The position numbers and the translations under genes are program-made. The notes below the pieces were generated by a model that searched no databases, was not told the origin of the DNA, and saw only the letters and a program-made list of their open reading frames with translations. From Solobacterium moorei (GTDB lineage: Bacteria; Bacillota_I; Bacilli_A; Erysipelotrichales; Erysipelotrichaceae), in assembly GCF_036323475.1 (NCBI RefSeq), contig NZ_AP028934.1:1550001-1614000 (forward strand): a stretch of DNA of 64,000 nucleotides. Direction: 5' to 3'. This document shows, in pieces, positions 24,635 through 34,510 of this stretch (position 1 is the stretch's first letter; the number at the start of each line of letters is the position of its first letter).

Positions 24635-24927
24635 AATTCCGTTTATAAGCTCCTATACTTGCGCGTTAGTGAATCGAAAGATAAGTGGAAAACTAGAGGT
24701 GTTTCGAATTGCCAATGGTTTTAAACCAGCTTACAGTTAACAATTTATTCACAGCACGCATTCAAAAATATGTAAAATACTAATATTACTAGATATAAAA
24801 CTTACACACTTAACTTGACAAAGTCTCCAGCACTATCATTTTGGTTACAGTTCCATTATCAATGGGTTTTGTACCTACTATTCTTCGGATTCTGACTCAA
24901 ATTTTTACTTAAATATTTCAAAGTAAT
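24635..24927. other. Non-coding stretch downstream of Rib protein
   Basis: 293 bp, AT-rich, no gene. Close to the 24928 stop there is a weak inverted repeat TTACTT/AAGTAA that could end the surface-protein transcript. The remainder shows nothing. Confidence 0.35.
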
Positions 24928-27900
24928 TTATTCTTGTTCATCTTCCTTTTTTCTTTTTTTGAAACCAATAAGGGCTAGTAAGCTTCCTGACATACCCATA
25001 ATTCCTGCAAACATGCTTAGATTAGCAGTATCGCCTGTCTTTGGTAATGAAGAAGCTACATTCTTTTTCTTAACAACAACCTTCACTTTTACAGTATCTT
25101 TACTTCCGTCCGGATATTCGATTTCTAAAGTTCCCTCGTATTCACCAGGTTTATTTGGATTAATCGCTCCATCTGGCGTGATGTCCTTCACCTTTGTTCC
25201 CTTAGGAAGTTTGTCGAGATTAGTAACATTGTCTTTTAAGTCAGGTTTTTCTCCTTCTTTGATGACTTCCTCTTTCACTTTTGGTTCATTTTCATCTGCC
25301 TGAGACTTTTTGTCTTGAACAACAACCTTCACTGTTACTTCTTCTTTACTGCCATCCGGATAATTTACAGTAACCGTTGCTTTGCGTTCTCCTGCTGTAT
25401 TCGTATCTATCGGTGTTTTCCAAGCGTACGTTGTTCCCTCTGGCATTTTATCCTTGTTTTTGATAGCATCTTCTGCCTTTGGTTCTTCTGCTCCCTTATT
25501 GACAGTTATCTTTTGCCCTTCCGGTGCATATTTTTCCTTAGCGTCGCTATAGTCAATAGTTACATTGATATTGTCTTCTGTTCCGTCTTCGTATACTACG
25601 GTTACCGAAACAGTCTGATTTTTACCATCTTTTCCAGGTTCAGGAATTTCTCCTACCTTGATTTCTTTGACTACCTTCTTCTGTTCTGCTTCAGGTAAAT
25701 CTTGGTTGGATTCATCCTTTACAGTAACTTTCTTTTTAACATCTTCCTCTGTTGCTTTTTCACCATAAGGCTTATTTACGGTTCCACCCTCTGCTGTATA
25801 TTTTTCAGCATCTGTCTTTGCCGGTGTAGTTTCCTTTACTTCAAAGTCAACTTCCACATCTTCTGTAGAGCCATCTGGATAAGTTACAGTAACCGTTGCT
25901 TTGCCTTCTCCTGCTGTATTGGTATCTACAGGTTTTTTCCAAGCGTAGGTTGTTCCCTCTGGCATCTTATCCTTGTTCTTGATAGCATCTTCTGCCTTTG
26001 GTTCTTCTGCTCCCTTATTGACAGTTATCTTTTGTCCTTCCGGTGCATATTTTTCCTTAGCGTCGCTATAGTCAATAGTTACATTGATATTGTCTTCTGT
26101 TCCGTCTTCGTATACTACGGTTACCGAAACAGTCTGATTTTTACCATCTTTTCCAGGTTCAGGAATTTCTCCTACCTTGATTTCTTTGACTACCTTCTTC
26201 TGTTCTGCTTCAGGTAAATCTTGGTTGGATTCATCCTTTACAGTAACTTTCTTTTTAACATCTTCCTCTGTTGCTTTTTCACCATAAGGCTTATTTACGG
26301 TTCCACCCTCTGCTGTATATTTTTCAGCATCTGTCTTTGCCGGTGTAGTTTCCTTTACTTCAAAGTCAACTTCCACATCTTCTGTAGAGCCATCTGGATA
26401 AGTTACAGTAACCGTTGCTTTGCCTTCTCCTGCTGTATTGGTATCTACAGGTTTTTTCCAAGCGTAGGTTGTTCCCTCTGGCATCTTATCCTTGTTCTTG
26501 ATAGCATCTTCTGCCTTTGGTTCTTCTGCTCCCTTATTGACAGTTATCTTTTGTCCTTCCGGTGCATATTTTTCCTTAGCGTCGCTATAGTCAATAGTTA
26601 CATTGATATTGTCTTCTGTTCCGTCTTCGTATACTACGGTTACCGAAACAGTCTGATTTTTACCATCTTTTCCAGGTTCAGGAATTTCTCCTACCTTGAT
26701 TTCTTTGACTACCTTCTTCTGTTCTGCTTCAGGTAAATCTTGGTTGGATTCATCCTTTACAGTAACTTTCTTTTTAACATCTTCCTCTGTTGCTTTTTCA
26801 CCATAAGGCTTATTTACGGTTCCACCCTCTGCTGTATATTTTTCAGCATCTGTCTTTGCCGGTGTAGTTTCCTTTACTTCAAAGTCAACTTCCACATCTT
26901 CTGTAGAGCCATCTGGATAAGTTACAGTAACCGTTGCTTTGCCTTCTCCTGCTGTATTGGTATCTACAGGTTTTTTCCAAGCGTAGGTTGTTCCCTCTGG
27001 CATCTTATCCTTGTTCTTGATAGCATCTTCTGCCTTTGGTTCTTCTGCTCCCTTATTGACAGTTATCTTTTGTCCTTCCGGTGCATATTTTTCCTTAGCG
27101 TCGCTATAGTCAATAGTTACATTGATATTGTCTTCTGTTCCGTCTTCGTATACTACGGTTACCGAAACAGTCTGATTTTTACCATCTTTTCCAGGTTCAG
27201 GAATTTCTCCTACCTTGATTTCTTTGACTACCTTCTTCTGTTCTGCTTCAGGTAAATCTTGGTTGGATTCATCCTTTACAGTAACTTTCTTTTTAACATC
27301 TTCCTCTGTTGCTTTTTCACCATAAGGCTTATTTACGGTTCCACCCTCTGCTGTATATTTTTCAGCATCTGTTTGTGCAGCAGCGTACTGAGCAGTAAAC
27401 GTACCACCGTTATCAAATTTTTCCGGAATTTCCGGTGTCCAGCCCGTATGCTTGAAATTTTCCGCTGGAGCAACAGTTGGAACAGTTACATCTGATTTTA
27501 ATGTTCCTTTTACTACATCCAATACAGTTTTAGAATCTTTAGCAAATATGCCGTGTTCCCCTTGTTCAAAAGTCACTCTTACATAGCCTTCCGGTGTTTT
27601 CGCATCAGGATTTTTTGTCTGATCAAGGACTTTTGCAAGTACTGTTACCGGAACTTCCACATCTTCTGTAGAGCCATCCTTGTATTTTACCCTTACCTTA
27701 CCTGTGTATTCACCTGGTTGGTTGACATTAATAGCATCTTTAGCTGTAATATCTTCAAATGGAGTTTTATCGTCAAGCTCGGGAGTAGCTGCGCTGCCTT
27801 TTGCATCTGTAAATTTCTTGATATTATCAGTCAAGTTATACTTTCCGCCAAAAGGAACTGTTTCTTTTTCTGCTTCCGGCTTAAACTTGTCTGCATCTGT

Positions 27901-29757
27901 CGAGTTAAAGTTAAGAACTGGTCCAGCAATAGGATGTTCCCCATTTGGTGCGTAGGCTACAATCTGGCCCTTTGAACCATCTTCTACTGTATTAGCAGCT
28001 AATGGCATTTCAAATTCGCCTTTTTCCAATTTATCAAATGGAATTTTTACTTCAGCAATTACCTTATCCTTATCATAGGTCTTTGTCTTAGCATCATATG
28101 GATGAAGCTTTACAATAGCATCTCCTGCCGCTTTATTTGTAACCTTTAAATCTTCCTCCGGCTTTGCAGGGTTCTTGATTAGAGGTTTTGGAAGTGTTCC
28201 CTTAATCTTGTTTTCTACAGCAGGGTTGTAAGTTGTATTTTCGGCAGTTGGTGCCTTTACGATATAATCAGAAGCATCGTTTGGTTTCGTATTATCCACC
28301 AGTGCTTCCTGGCCATCAGGCACACCGTCTCCATCTGTATCTACTAGGTTAGGATTTGAACCGAATTGATACTCAATAAAGTCAATAAGACCATCACCGT
28401 CTGTATCCCTTACGTCCAGTACGCTGTTGTGTTCAGAGTTTTCCAGAATCTTCCAAGGCTCTCCGTCATCTTTTGCAAAAATGCCATACTTCTTATCTGG
28501 CCAATCTGCATAAAGGCGAGAAGAAAACGGTAGGAAGCTATTGTTATCTGTCTGCTTTGCAGCTTCAATAATCTTCTTTGCCGCTTCCGGATTCTTCAAG
28601 GAATCCTTTAGCTTATATGAGATTGTATAGAAACCAACTTGTCCTGCAGCAGCAGTTAACACATTGGATTGAATGTAACTTCTAACTTTAGCAACTTCAC
28701 CATTAGAACTTACATTTTTATGACTCATCGCAGGAGAATTAAAAGTATTAACAACTCCATCTTTAGATTTATCAATTCTAGTTTTCACTACATTTTTTGT
28801 AGGATTACCATTGATATCTGAAGAATAAATATACACATTATCCCAGTCAATGAACTCTACAAGTTCAGCTGGGAAAGTTTCTTCAATTACAGCTGCATAC
28901 CCACCTCCTGGAGTAGAAGATTCGTACTTGATGGCAGGCTTATATTCATGAACTGTTTTGATTTCATCAAATTTCTTGCTTTCCCCTTCTACAAACATGG
29001 CCTTAGAAGTAAAGCCATCCATTGTAAGATTGGACTTATAGTTATCTTTTCCTTTTGTCTTATCGTAGATGTATCCACTACTGATAGATTCTTTTGCGAT
29101 TAGATTTGGAGTTGTATTTCCTCCCTTGCCAGTAAGCCACATAGAATCAAACTTAAGTTTCTTATCTTTTAACCCCAAAGATTCTAATGTTCTACCATTA
29201 GCAAGTTTAATGGTAACGGTAGAGATGGTGTTGGCGCCGATAATGTTCTCATTCAGAGCTCCGCCTAGGATTTTGTATGTCCAAAGTGAGCCACCTTTTT
29301 CAGGATCTCCATCGTAGTACTTTTCCATGTTCACTTTGAAAATACCACTTTTTACTTCAATGGATTCAATCTGTTTGTAAAACTCAGGATCAGAGAATTC
29401 AAGAACATATCTACCTGCAAAATACTCAGGATCCTTCTTGTCATCTGTAACCGTTTCCCAGTAAGTACCTGCACTATTCCATTTGCTCCATTTTAATGTG
29501 ATGGTATCTCCTTCTGTTTTTTCAAAAGTAATACCGGCATAGATAAGTGTTGTATCTCCCACGCCGCTGGCACTGACCGATCTTGAAGGCTGTACATCAT
29601 CTTGTGGTAATCTCGCAGCAATCGGACTAGCCTCCTGAGCATAGGCTGGCATCATTGGCACAACGAGGATAATTGCACCAATCACAACGGAGCAAAGACC
29701 TACACTAAGTTTTCTCATGCCCCATTTTAAATTTACCTGCTGGTTTTTTTCTTTCAT
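24928..29757 (-). CDS. YSIRK/Rib-like LPXTG surface protein with long repeats
   Basis: 1,609 aa. The start at 29757 has AAGGAGG 4 bp upstream. The signal peptide is of YSIRK type (WGMRKLSVGLCSVVIGAII), which directs secretion at the septum in cocci. An N-terminal ligand-type region of roughly 430 residues is followed by two calcium-binding DTDGDG loops (TSP3-like: DTDGDGLIDFIEYQFG, DTDGDGVPDG). Then come Rib/alpha-like domains and four near-identical 173-aa repeats, a further Rib-like unit (PDGSKDTVKVKVVV), LPKTGD, a membrane helix and a KKRKKEDEQE tail. It should be linked to peptidoglycan by a class A sortase. Probably an adhesin with length variation by repeat recombination. Confidence 0.9.
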   Translation of the reverse strand: MKEKNQQVNLKWGMRKLSVGLCSVVIGAIILVVPMMPAYAQEASPIAARLPQDDVQPSRSVSASGVGDTTLIYAGITFEKTEGDTITLKWSKWNSAGTYWETVTDDKKDPEYFAGRYVLEFSDPEFYKQIESIEVKSGIFKVNMEKYYDGDPEKGGSLWTYKILGGALNENIIGANTISTVTIKLANGRTLESLGLKDKKLKFDSMWLTGKGGNTTPNLIAKESISSGYIYDKTKGKDNYKSNLTMDGFTSKAMFVEGESKKFDEIKTVHEYKPAIKYESSTPGGGYAAVIEETFPAELVEFIDWDNVYIYSSDINGNPTKNVVKTRIDKSKDGVVNTFNSPAMSHKNVSSNGEVAKVRSYIQSNVLTAAAGQVGFYTISYKLKDSLKNPEAAKKIIEAAKQTDNNSFLPFSSRLYADWPDKKYGIFAKDDGEPWKILENSEHNSVLDVRDTDGDGLIDFIEYQFGSNPNLVDTDGDGVPDGQEALVDNTKPNDASDYIVKAPTAENTTYNPAVENKIKGTLPKPLIKNPAKPEEDLKVTNKAAGDAIVKLHPYDAKTKTYDKDKVIAEVKIPFDKLEKGEFEMPLAANTVEDGSKGQIVAYAPNGEHPIAGPVLNFNSTDADKFKPEAEKETVPFGGKYNLTDNIKKFTDAKGSAATPELDDKTPFEDITAKDAINVNQPGEYTGKVRVKYKDGSTEDVEVPVTVLAKVLDQTKNPDAKTPEGYVRVTFEQGEHGIFAKDSKTVLDVVKGTLKSDVTVPTVAPAENFKHTGWTPEIPEKFDNGGTFTAQYAAAQTDAEKYTAEGGTVNKPYGEKATEEDVKKKVTVKDESNQDLPEAEQKKVVKEIKVGEIPEPGKDGKNQTVSVTVVYEDGTEDNINVTIDYSDAKEKYAPEGQKITVNKGAEEPKAEDAIKNKDKMPEGTTYAWKKPVDTNTAGEGKATVTVTYPDGSTEDVEVDFEVKETTPAKTDAEKYTAEGGTVNKPYGEKATEEDVKKKVTVKDESNQDLPEAEQKKVVKEIKVGEIPEPGKDGKNQTVSVTVVYEDGTEDNINVTIDYSDAKEKYAPEGQKITVNKGAEEPKAEDAIKNKDKMPEGTTYAWKKPVDTNTAGEGKATVTVTYPDGSTEDVEVDFEVKETTPAKTDAEKYTAEGGTVNKPYGEKATEEDVKKKVTVKDESNQDLPEAEQKKVVKEIKVGEIPEPGKDGKNQTVSVTVVYEDGTEDNINVTIDYSDAKEKYAPEGQKITVNKGAEEPKAEDAIKNKDKMPEGTTYAWKKPVDTNTAGEGKATVTVTYPDGSTEDVEVDFEVKETTPAKTDAEKYTAEGGTVNKPYGEKATEEDVKKKVTVKDESNQDLPEAEQKKVVKEIKVGEIPEPGKDGKNQTVSVTVVYEDGTEDNINVTIDYSDAKEKYAPEGQKITVNKGAEEPKAEDAIKNKDKMPEGTTYAWKTPIDTNTAGERKATVTVNYPDGSKEEVTVKVVVQDKKSQADENEPKVKEEVIKEGEKPDLKDNVTNLDKLPKGTKVKDITPDGAINPNKPGEYEGTLEIEYPDGSKDTVKVKVVVKKKNVASSLPKTGDTANLSMFAGIMGMSGSLLALIGFKKRKKEDEQE
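25297..27372 (-). repeat. Four tandem 519-bp repeats in the Rib-like gene
   Basis: Each unit encodes 173 aa from TDAEKYTAEGG to VKETTPAK. Units start at 27372, 26853, 26334 and 25815 (minus strand). The first three encode identical protein; the last diverges in its final third (KTPIDTNTAGERKATVTV), which is usual for the edge unit of an array homogenised by recombination. Confidence 0.93.
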
Positions 29758-29953
29758 ATTTCCTCCTTCTGATAGAAAACTACCCTTTAATTCAAACATC
29801 AAAAAATACGGACTTACCCCTTACATTTTGCTAGAGAAAGTTCATCTGCCTTAAAATATAACATTTGCACTAAGATTGTTTGTTGTGACAATGTGCCTAT
29901 GCTTGCTTAGGGATTTTTGTTCCTTAAAATCATATTTTTCAATACATGTCACA

Positions 29954-29982
29954 TATATACCATATTTTCTTGTTTTTTTCAA
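29954..29982 (-). promoter_or_regulatory. Candidate promoter of the Rib-like gene
   Basis: Minus strand: TTGAAA, 17 bp, TATATA. The start codon is about 190 bp downstream, giving a long 5' leader with no clear structure. Confidence 0.4.
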
Positions 29983-30026
29983 CCATCTCCAAAATTACTG
30001 AAATCTACGAAGAATGATTAGTTATT

Positions 30027-30420
30027 TTAGACTGTTTTTAAGATATTTTTTGTGAAGAATCCATGGTATTTCTTCCCATACCCCCCTGTTTCTGGCAATA
30101 CAAATTTCATTTTTTCCGTATTTTTATCGTAATACTTCCCGATGAAATTGCTACATCACTTGATATCTTGGATTCTGTTCCGTTGTTCTTCATATAGCTT
30201 GTATCATGGTCTTTATCTTCTTTTTCTCGAACATAGTAGATATATGTGACATCTTCTCCATCTTTATTTTCCCTGTCAGTGGTAGCTTTTCATAAGTCTT
30301 GGTCCAGCCATCAGCTGCACTTATTGTTTCTTTAGATTTATATACATTTGATGAAACTATTCCATCTTCCGTAGTCTCCACCTGTATCAAGTCATAGGTG
30401 AATTGCCCCACCTGTTGACT
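30027..30420 (-). pseudogene. C-terminal remnant of a CnaB/LPXTG surface protein
   Basis: Three frames together read as the end of a CnaB-type pilin-like protein: FTYDLIQVETTEDGIVSS, ISAADGWTKTYEKLPLTG, then (frameshift) GEDVTYIYYVREKEDKDHD and ISSGSITIKIRKK, then (frameshift) VLPETGGYGKK. The LPETGG is at 30081-30098. There is no membrane helix after it. At least two indels make it non-functional. It joins the tail-fibre remnant with no gap. Confidence 0.7.
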
Positions 30421-31139
30421 GTTCCATCAGAATTCACATCAAGGATTTGTACATAATTAATAGTGGCATTCACACCAAAACCATCCTCCCACTGTGGATC
30501 TACAATCTTAAAATTATGGGCATAAAGATTACAGCCAAGATGAATCCCATATTGACTGTATATGCTATTAGATCTGGAAAAGCAAAGCATGGTGGTATAA
30601 CTTCCTGCATTTTCTGATTCTTCTTGAGAAAAAGCCATATACTTTCCTTCACTATCAAGGTCAAATACCAAGCCTTTATGGGAGCTATTTCCACTTCAGA
30701 CGTTTGTACCAATCTTTCCGATATACTTACCATCACGATAGAAGTGATTTCCATTTTCGTCAAAAGTAGCTCTTTTGTTTTCTGAATTAATGGTTCCTCT
30801 ATATAATCCAATCTCCCATACGGTGATTTGCACATACCTACTGGCGTTATTAAAACCGAGTAAAAAGCTGTTATAGTTTTGCCTCATAAAAGTACCAAAC
30901 TCTCCCTTTTTCACCATCGAGGAAATCGAGCCTTCCATAACGGATATTTTTGAGATTGCCGTTTCCGCTTTTTCTTTCGCTGCCTCTATATCCTTATCCT
31001 TCACCCTCATCCAGTCAAAATTTAAAGATGAAGATAGACTTTCTGATGAAGTATAGAGCCATAGTTTTCTGGTATTGTCCTTGTATGTAGATATGAAGCG
31101 TGAGACATTACCTGAGGTCATATCTATTGATGAAGTGAT
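30400..31139 (-). pseudogene. Phage tail fibre (gp58-like) remnant
   Basis: Reads as the C-terminal part of a gp58-like minor tail protein: coiled coil (AKEKAETAISKISVMEGSIS), FMRQNYNSFLLGFNNASRYV, FDENGNHFYRDGKYIGKIGTN, then an in-frame TGA at 30696-30698 where relatives have Trp, then HKGLVFDLDSEGKYMAFS to VQILDVNSDGTVNRWG. The 5' part is cut off at about 31139 by an ISL3 fragment. Same orientation as the prophage late genes at 42-52 kb, so it may be a displaced piece of that prophage. Confidence 0.75.
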
Positions 31140-32075
31140 GAAGTGAATGTTAACATTTTACCTGAAGGTGAATATGCACTTATGATTTTAAATTTCATTA
31201 CAGGCAAGCCAATAGATATAGTACCTTCAAGAAAAAATGCTACTACAGAAGAGTTTTTCCTTAACATACCACCTTCAGAAAGAAACAAAGTCAAATACTT
31301 GATTAGTGATATGTACAATCCATATATTTCTTTTGTAAATAAAGACTTTTACAACGCTGTATCTGCTGTTGATTCATTTCATATCATTAAACTCATAAAT
31401 GATAAACTTAATAATTACTGTATTAAACTTATGCGTAAATTTAAGCTTAGAGATGAGCAAAGGCACAGAAAACTAGAAAGAGAAAAAGGATTTAAAATAA
31501 GGTTTCATCAATCTGATGAGGTTTATCTATTAAAGAATTTCAAGTGGCTTCTCTTGAAAAATCCTAACAAAATTGATTATTCACGCAAGTCTAAATTTGA
31601 TAAGCATTTTCGTTATCTAATGGATGTATATGATTACGAAGATATATTCTTTAATATAGATCCTAACTTGTATGAATTTAAAACTCTTAAAGATATGTAT
31701 CTTGAATTTAACAAGACTTATCTTAATGACCTTGAAGGTGCAAAAATACGTTTAAATGAAATCATTGAAATATATAAATCTTCAAATTACGCAATTTTTA
31801 AAGACATAGCTAAAACACTATCTAAATATCAAGGTAGTATCATTAATTATTTTATCACCGTAGAAGTTGATGGCATTCAGAAAAGGCTTTCTAACGGTCC
31901 TATAGAATCAATAAATCGTATACCCAAAGATATGATAAGGCATTGCCGTGGTTTTAATAATTTCCAAAATTTCAGAAATAGGTTCTTATTTGCGACAAGA
32001 AAAAATGCACCTATACTAGCAATACCAAAGTCAAGAGAAGATGCATTAGTAAGATCAGATAAATCAAATAAATAA
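31140..32075 (+). pseudogene. 5'-truncated ISL3-family transposase
   Basis: 310 aa matching the C-terminal three quarters of ISL3 transposases: LISDMYNPYISF, SAVDSFHIIKLIND, SNGPIESINRIPKDM, GFNNFQNFRNRFLFA. The zinc finger, HTH and first catalytic Asp are missing; the frame begins directly at the junction with the tail-fibre remnant. It is more AT-rich than the other ISL3 copies and belongs to another subgroup. Its right end was probably displaced by two later insertions, and ISL3-end-like sequence (CCCCAAAACTTATTGG) is found after IS1182 near 37780-37800. Confidence 0.8.
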
Positions 32076-32300
32076 TATTCATAAAATTTGCTCGTACAAT
32101 AATAGGCACTATAAAATCACTCGGGGTCGGGGCGACCCTGTACAATCGCTCGGGGTCAAATTTTGGCCTCTTTTTTTACAACTCGGGGATACCCTATAAA
32201 ATCTCACGGGGTATACTATTCATAATAAAAACTCCTATGCTAAAATTCAGTCTTGCAAGTGATTGAAATGAAACATAGGAGGCGCCATATGGCTATAAAT

Positions 32301-32420
32301 GATTTTATCATATCCACACTTAATGTTAGTGACGATATGATTTTTTCGATTGATACACATAAATCATCTGACAAATTACACATCTTAATAAAACTGAATG
32401 ATACTCACCCTACCTGTCCC
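32301..32420 (+). repeat. 120-bp target duplication, left copy
   Basis: Identical over 120 bp to 34391-34510. These are the two ends of the target duplicated when the IS1634-type element inserted into ISL3 element 3. Confidence 0.92.
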
Positions 32421-34390
32421 GGGAGTTTTACAGTTGTAATTTAACAAGATAATGAATAAACCCTTTATTGATGGTGGATATCCATCTTTTTTTGTTGTCA
32501 AAATTTATGTATTTTTATGTAGTGTGGTGGTGTGCTTTGTGTTATAATATTGATAGAGGTGATCTTGTATGTTTCTACATATACTGAAAGACAGACAATA
32601 CGAAAGACTCTACATCCGCCATTCCGTTCGTAAAGGGAATGGTGTCCGTTCCGAGAACGTCAAAAGCCTTGGACGCATAGACTCGCTCATGAAGGAAATG
32701 AATCTTTCTAGGAAACAGGTATTGGAGTGGGCACAAAAGCAGGTAGACCAAATGAACGACTCTCCTTCTGCTCCTCCTGTACTATTATCATTGTTTCCTG
32801 ACAAGAAGATAGTTATGGATGAACAGCGTTCCTTCCATGCAGGATATCTATTCTTACAGTCCATCTATTACGGTCTAAAGATGAAGAACGTGTTCCGTAC
32901 CATATCATCACATGGCAGATTTGATTTCGACATTGATGCGATATGTTCAGACCTTGTCTATGCACGCATACTGGATCCCGGAAGCAAACTTTCCTCATAT
33001 AAGACGGCATCTTCCTTTCTAGAGCAGCCAAAGTATGAATTGCATGATGTGTATCGTGCACTAGGAACGCTATCTAAGGAGATGGACCACATATTGGCAG
33101 AAGTATACAAGAACAGCAATCATATCCTAAAGAGAAATAACAGTGTCCTATATTATGACTGTACGAACTACTACTTCGAGATCGAAGAAGAGGATGGCTT
33201 CAGACAATATGGCAAAAGTAAGGAGCACCGTCCTAGCCCTATCGTACAGATGGGACTGTTCATGGATGGCGATGGCATTCCTCTGACGTTCGACCTCTTT
33301 GAAGGTGCAAGCAACGAACAACCATCCATGAGACCTCTAGAGCAAAAGATCATACGGGATTTTGGTTTCCAGAGATTCGTTATATGTACAGATGGAGGTC
33401 TAGGATCAGAAAACAACCGACTGTTCAACGACATCGAAGGACGTGCATTCATTTGTACGCAATCGCTCAAGAAGCTAAACCGCAAGAAACGCGAGGAAGC
33501 GATGTCGAACCAAAGATGGAAACGTCTGAAGGATGGAGCGACAGTTGATATCGAAGAGATACAGAGAGAACCATACAAGCATATCGATGACATCTATTAC
33601 AAAGAAGAGCCATATGGCACCAAGAAGGTAGCTGGTCAATTGATGATCGTCACCTATTCACCAAGATATGCGACATATCAAAAAGAGATACGGGATTCAC
33701 AGATTGCACGTGCAGAGTCCATGGTAGACAAAGGCTCTATCCAAAAGCAAAGAAGAAACCCAAACGATCCTGCAAGATTCGTAAGGGTCACAGCTACCAC
33801 ATCAGATGGAGAAATCGCATCCGAGGAGCACTATGCGATAGACCAGGACAAGATCGATAGTGAAGCGATGTATGATGGCTTCTATGCCATCTGTACCGAC
33901 CTGGTAAATGACAAGATAGAAGACATCCTAAAGGTCAGCGAAGGAAGATGGCAAATAGAGGAAGCATTCCGCATCATGAAGACAGACTTTGAAGCAAGAC
34001 CTGTATATGTCAGAAAGAAGGACAGCATCCGTGCACACTTCCTGATATGTTATCTGGCCCTACTGATCTTCCGCATCCTAGAAAAGAAGTTAGGTCCAAG
34101 CTATACATCATCAGAACTGATTACTACATTGAGAGAATACAAGCTATTGAAGGTAAACGGACAAGGATACATACCGGAATATAAGCGAACAAAGATAACG
34201 GATCATCTACATAAAGAATTTGGATTCTGTACGGATACAGAGATCGTTCCAACAGGAACCATGAGAAAGATCATATCTGAAACGAAAAAATAGAATCCCA
34301 CACTACACAGATCAACAAAACGAAAATGCCAGAAACCCTTTCTACATCGTGGTTTATGGCATTTTTTACATTTATAACTGTCAAAGATGG
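32421..34390 (+). mobile_element. IS1634-type insertion sequence 1
   Basis: 1,970 bp between the two 120-bp direct repeats. Ends show imperfect inverted repeats sharing TTTxACAGTTxTAA. Very long, variable target duplications are a known trait of the IS1634 group. A terminator hairpin (AAATGCCA/TGGCATTTTTT) follows the gene at about 34325-34370. Confidence 0.9.
32569..34293 (+). CDS. IS1634-family transposase
   Basis: 574 aa. Catalytic signature: YYDCTNYYFEIEEEDGFR, CTDGGLGSENN, and the C-terminal WQIEEAFRIMKTDFEARPVY (DDE with the IS4-type Y-(2)-R-(3)-E-(6)-K arrangement partly visible). GAGGTGAT lies before the ATG. Full length and intact. Confidence 0.93.
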   Translation: MFLHILKDRQYERLYIRHSVRKGNGVRSENVKSLGRIDSLMKEMNLSRKQVLEWAQKQVDQMNDSPSAPPVLLSLFPDKKIVMDEQRSFHAGYLFLQSIYYGLKMKNVFRTISSHGRFDFDIDAICSDLVYARILDPGSKLSSYKTASSFLEQPKYELHDVYRALGTLSKEMDHILAEVYKNSNHILKRNNSVLYYDCTNYYFEIEEEDGFRQYGKSKEHRPSPIVQMGLFMDGDGIPLTFDLFEGASNEQPSMRPLEQKIIRDFGFQRFVICTDGGLGSENNRLFNDIEGRAFICTQSLKKLNRKKREEAMSNQRWKRLKDGATVDIEEIQREPYKHIDDIYYKEEPYGTKKVAGQLMIVTYSPRYATYQKEIRDSQIARAESMVDKGSIQKQRRNPNDPARFVRVTATTSDGEIASEEHYAIDQDKIDSEAMYDGFYAICTDLVNDKIEDILKVSEGRWQIEEAFRIMKTDFEARPVYVRKKDSIRAHFLICYLALLIFRILEKKLGPSYTSSELITTLREYKLLKVNGQGYIPEYKRTKITDHLHKEFGFCTDTEIVPTGTMRKIISETKK

Positions 34391-34510
34391 GATTTTATCA
34401 TATCCACACTTAATGTTAGTGACGATATGATTTTTTCGATTGATACACATAAATCATCTGACAAATTACACATCTTAATAAAACTGAATGATACTCACCC
34501 TACCTGTCCC
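34391..34510 (+). repeat. 120-bp target duplication, right copy
   Basis: Exact copy of 32301-32420. Confidence 0.92.

Larger units (their letters stand above)
23006..24654. repeat. Palindromic target site split by ISL3 element 2
   Basis: AGGAGCTTATAAACG at 23006-23020 and CGTTTATAAGCTCCT at 24640-24654 are exact complements. Rejoined without the IS and one target copy, they make a 15-bp stem with a short AT-rich loop. The IS landed in that loop. Confidence 0.7.

Noticed and set aside
25297-27372. Tandem repeats as a possible CRISPR or satellite
   Set aside because: Units are 519 bp, coding and contiguous without spacers. No CRISPR-like short repeats were seen anywhere in the window.
25702-27495. 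Three long plus-strand open frames of equal size (171 codons)
   Set aside because: They are the antisense of the 519-bp repeats of the Rib-like gene, repeated exactly with it, Cys/Phe-rich and without ribosome binding sites.
30696-30698. TGA read as tryptophan (altered genetic code)
   Set aside because: Other genes in the window use TGA as a normal stop, and the gene has a further frameshift, so it is simply decayed.
30027-31139. Diversity-generating retroelement acting on the tail fibre
   Set aside because: No reverse transcriptase and no variable/template repeat pair were found near it.
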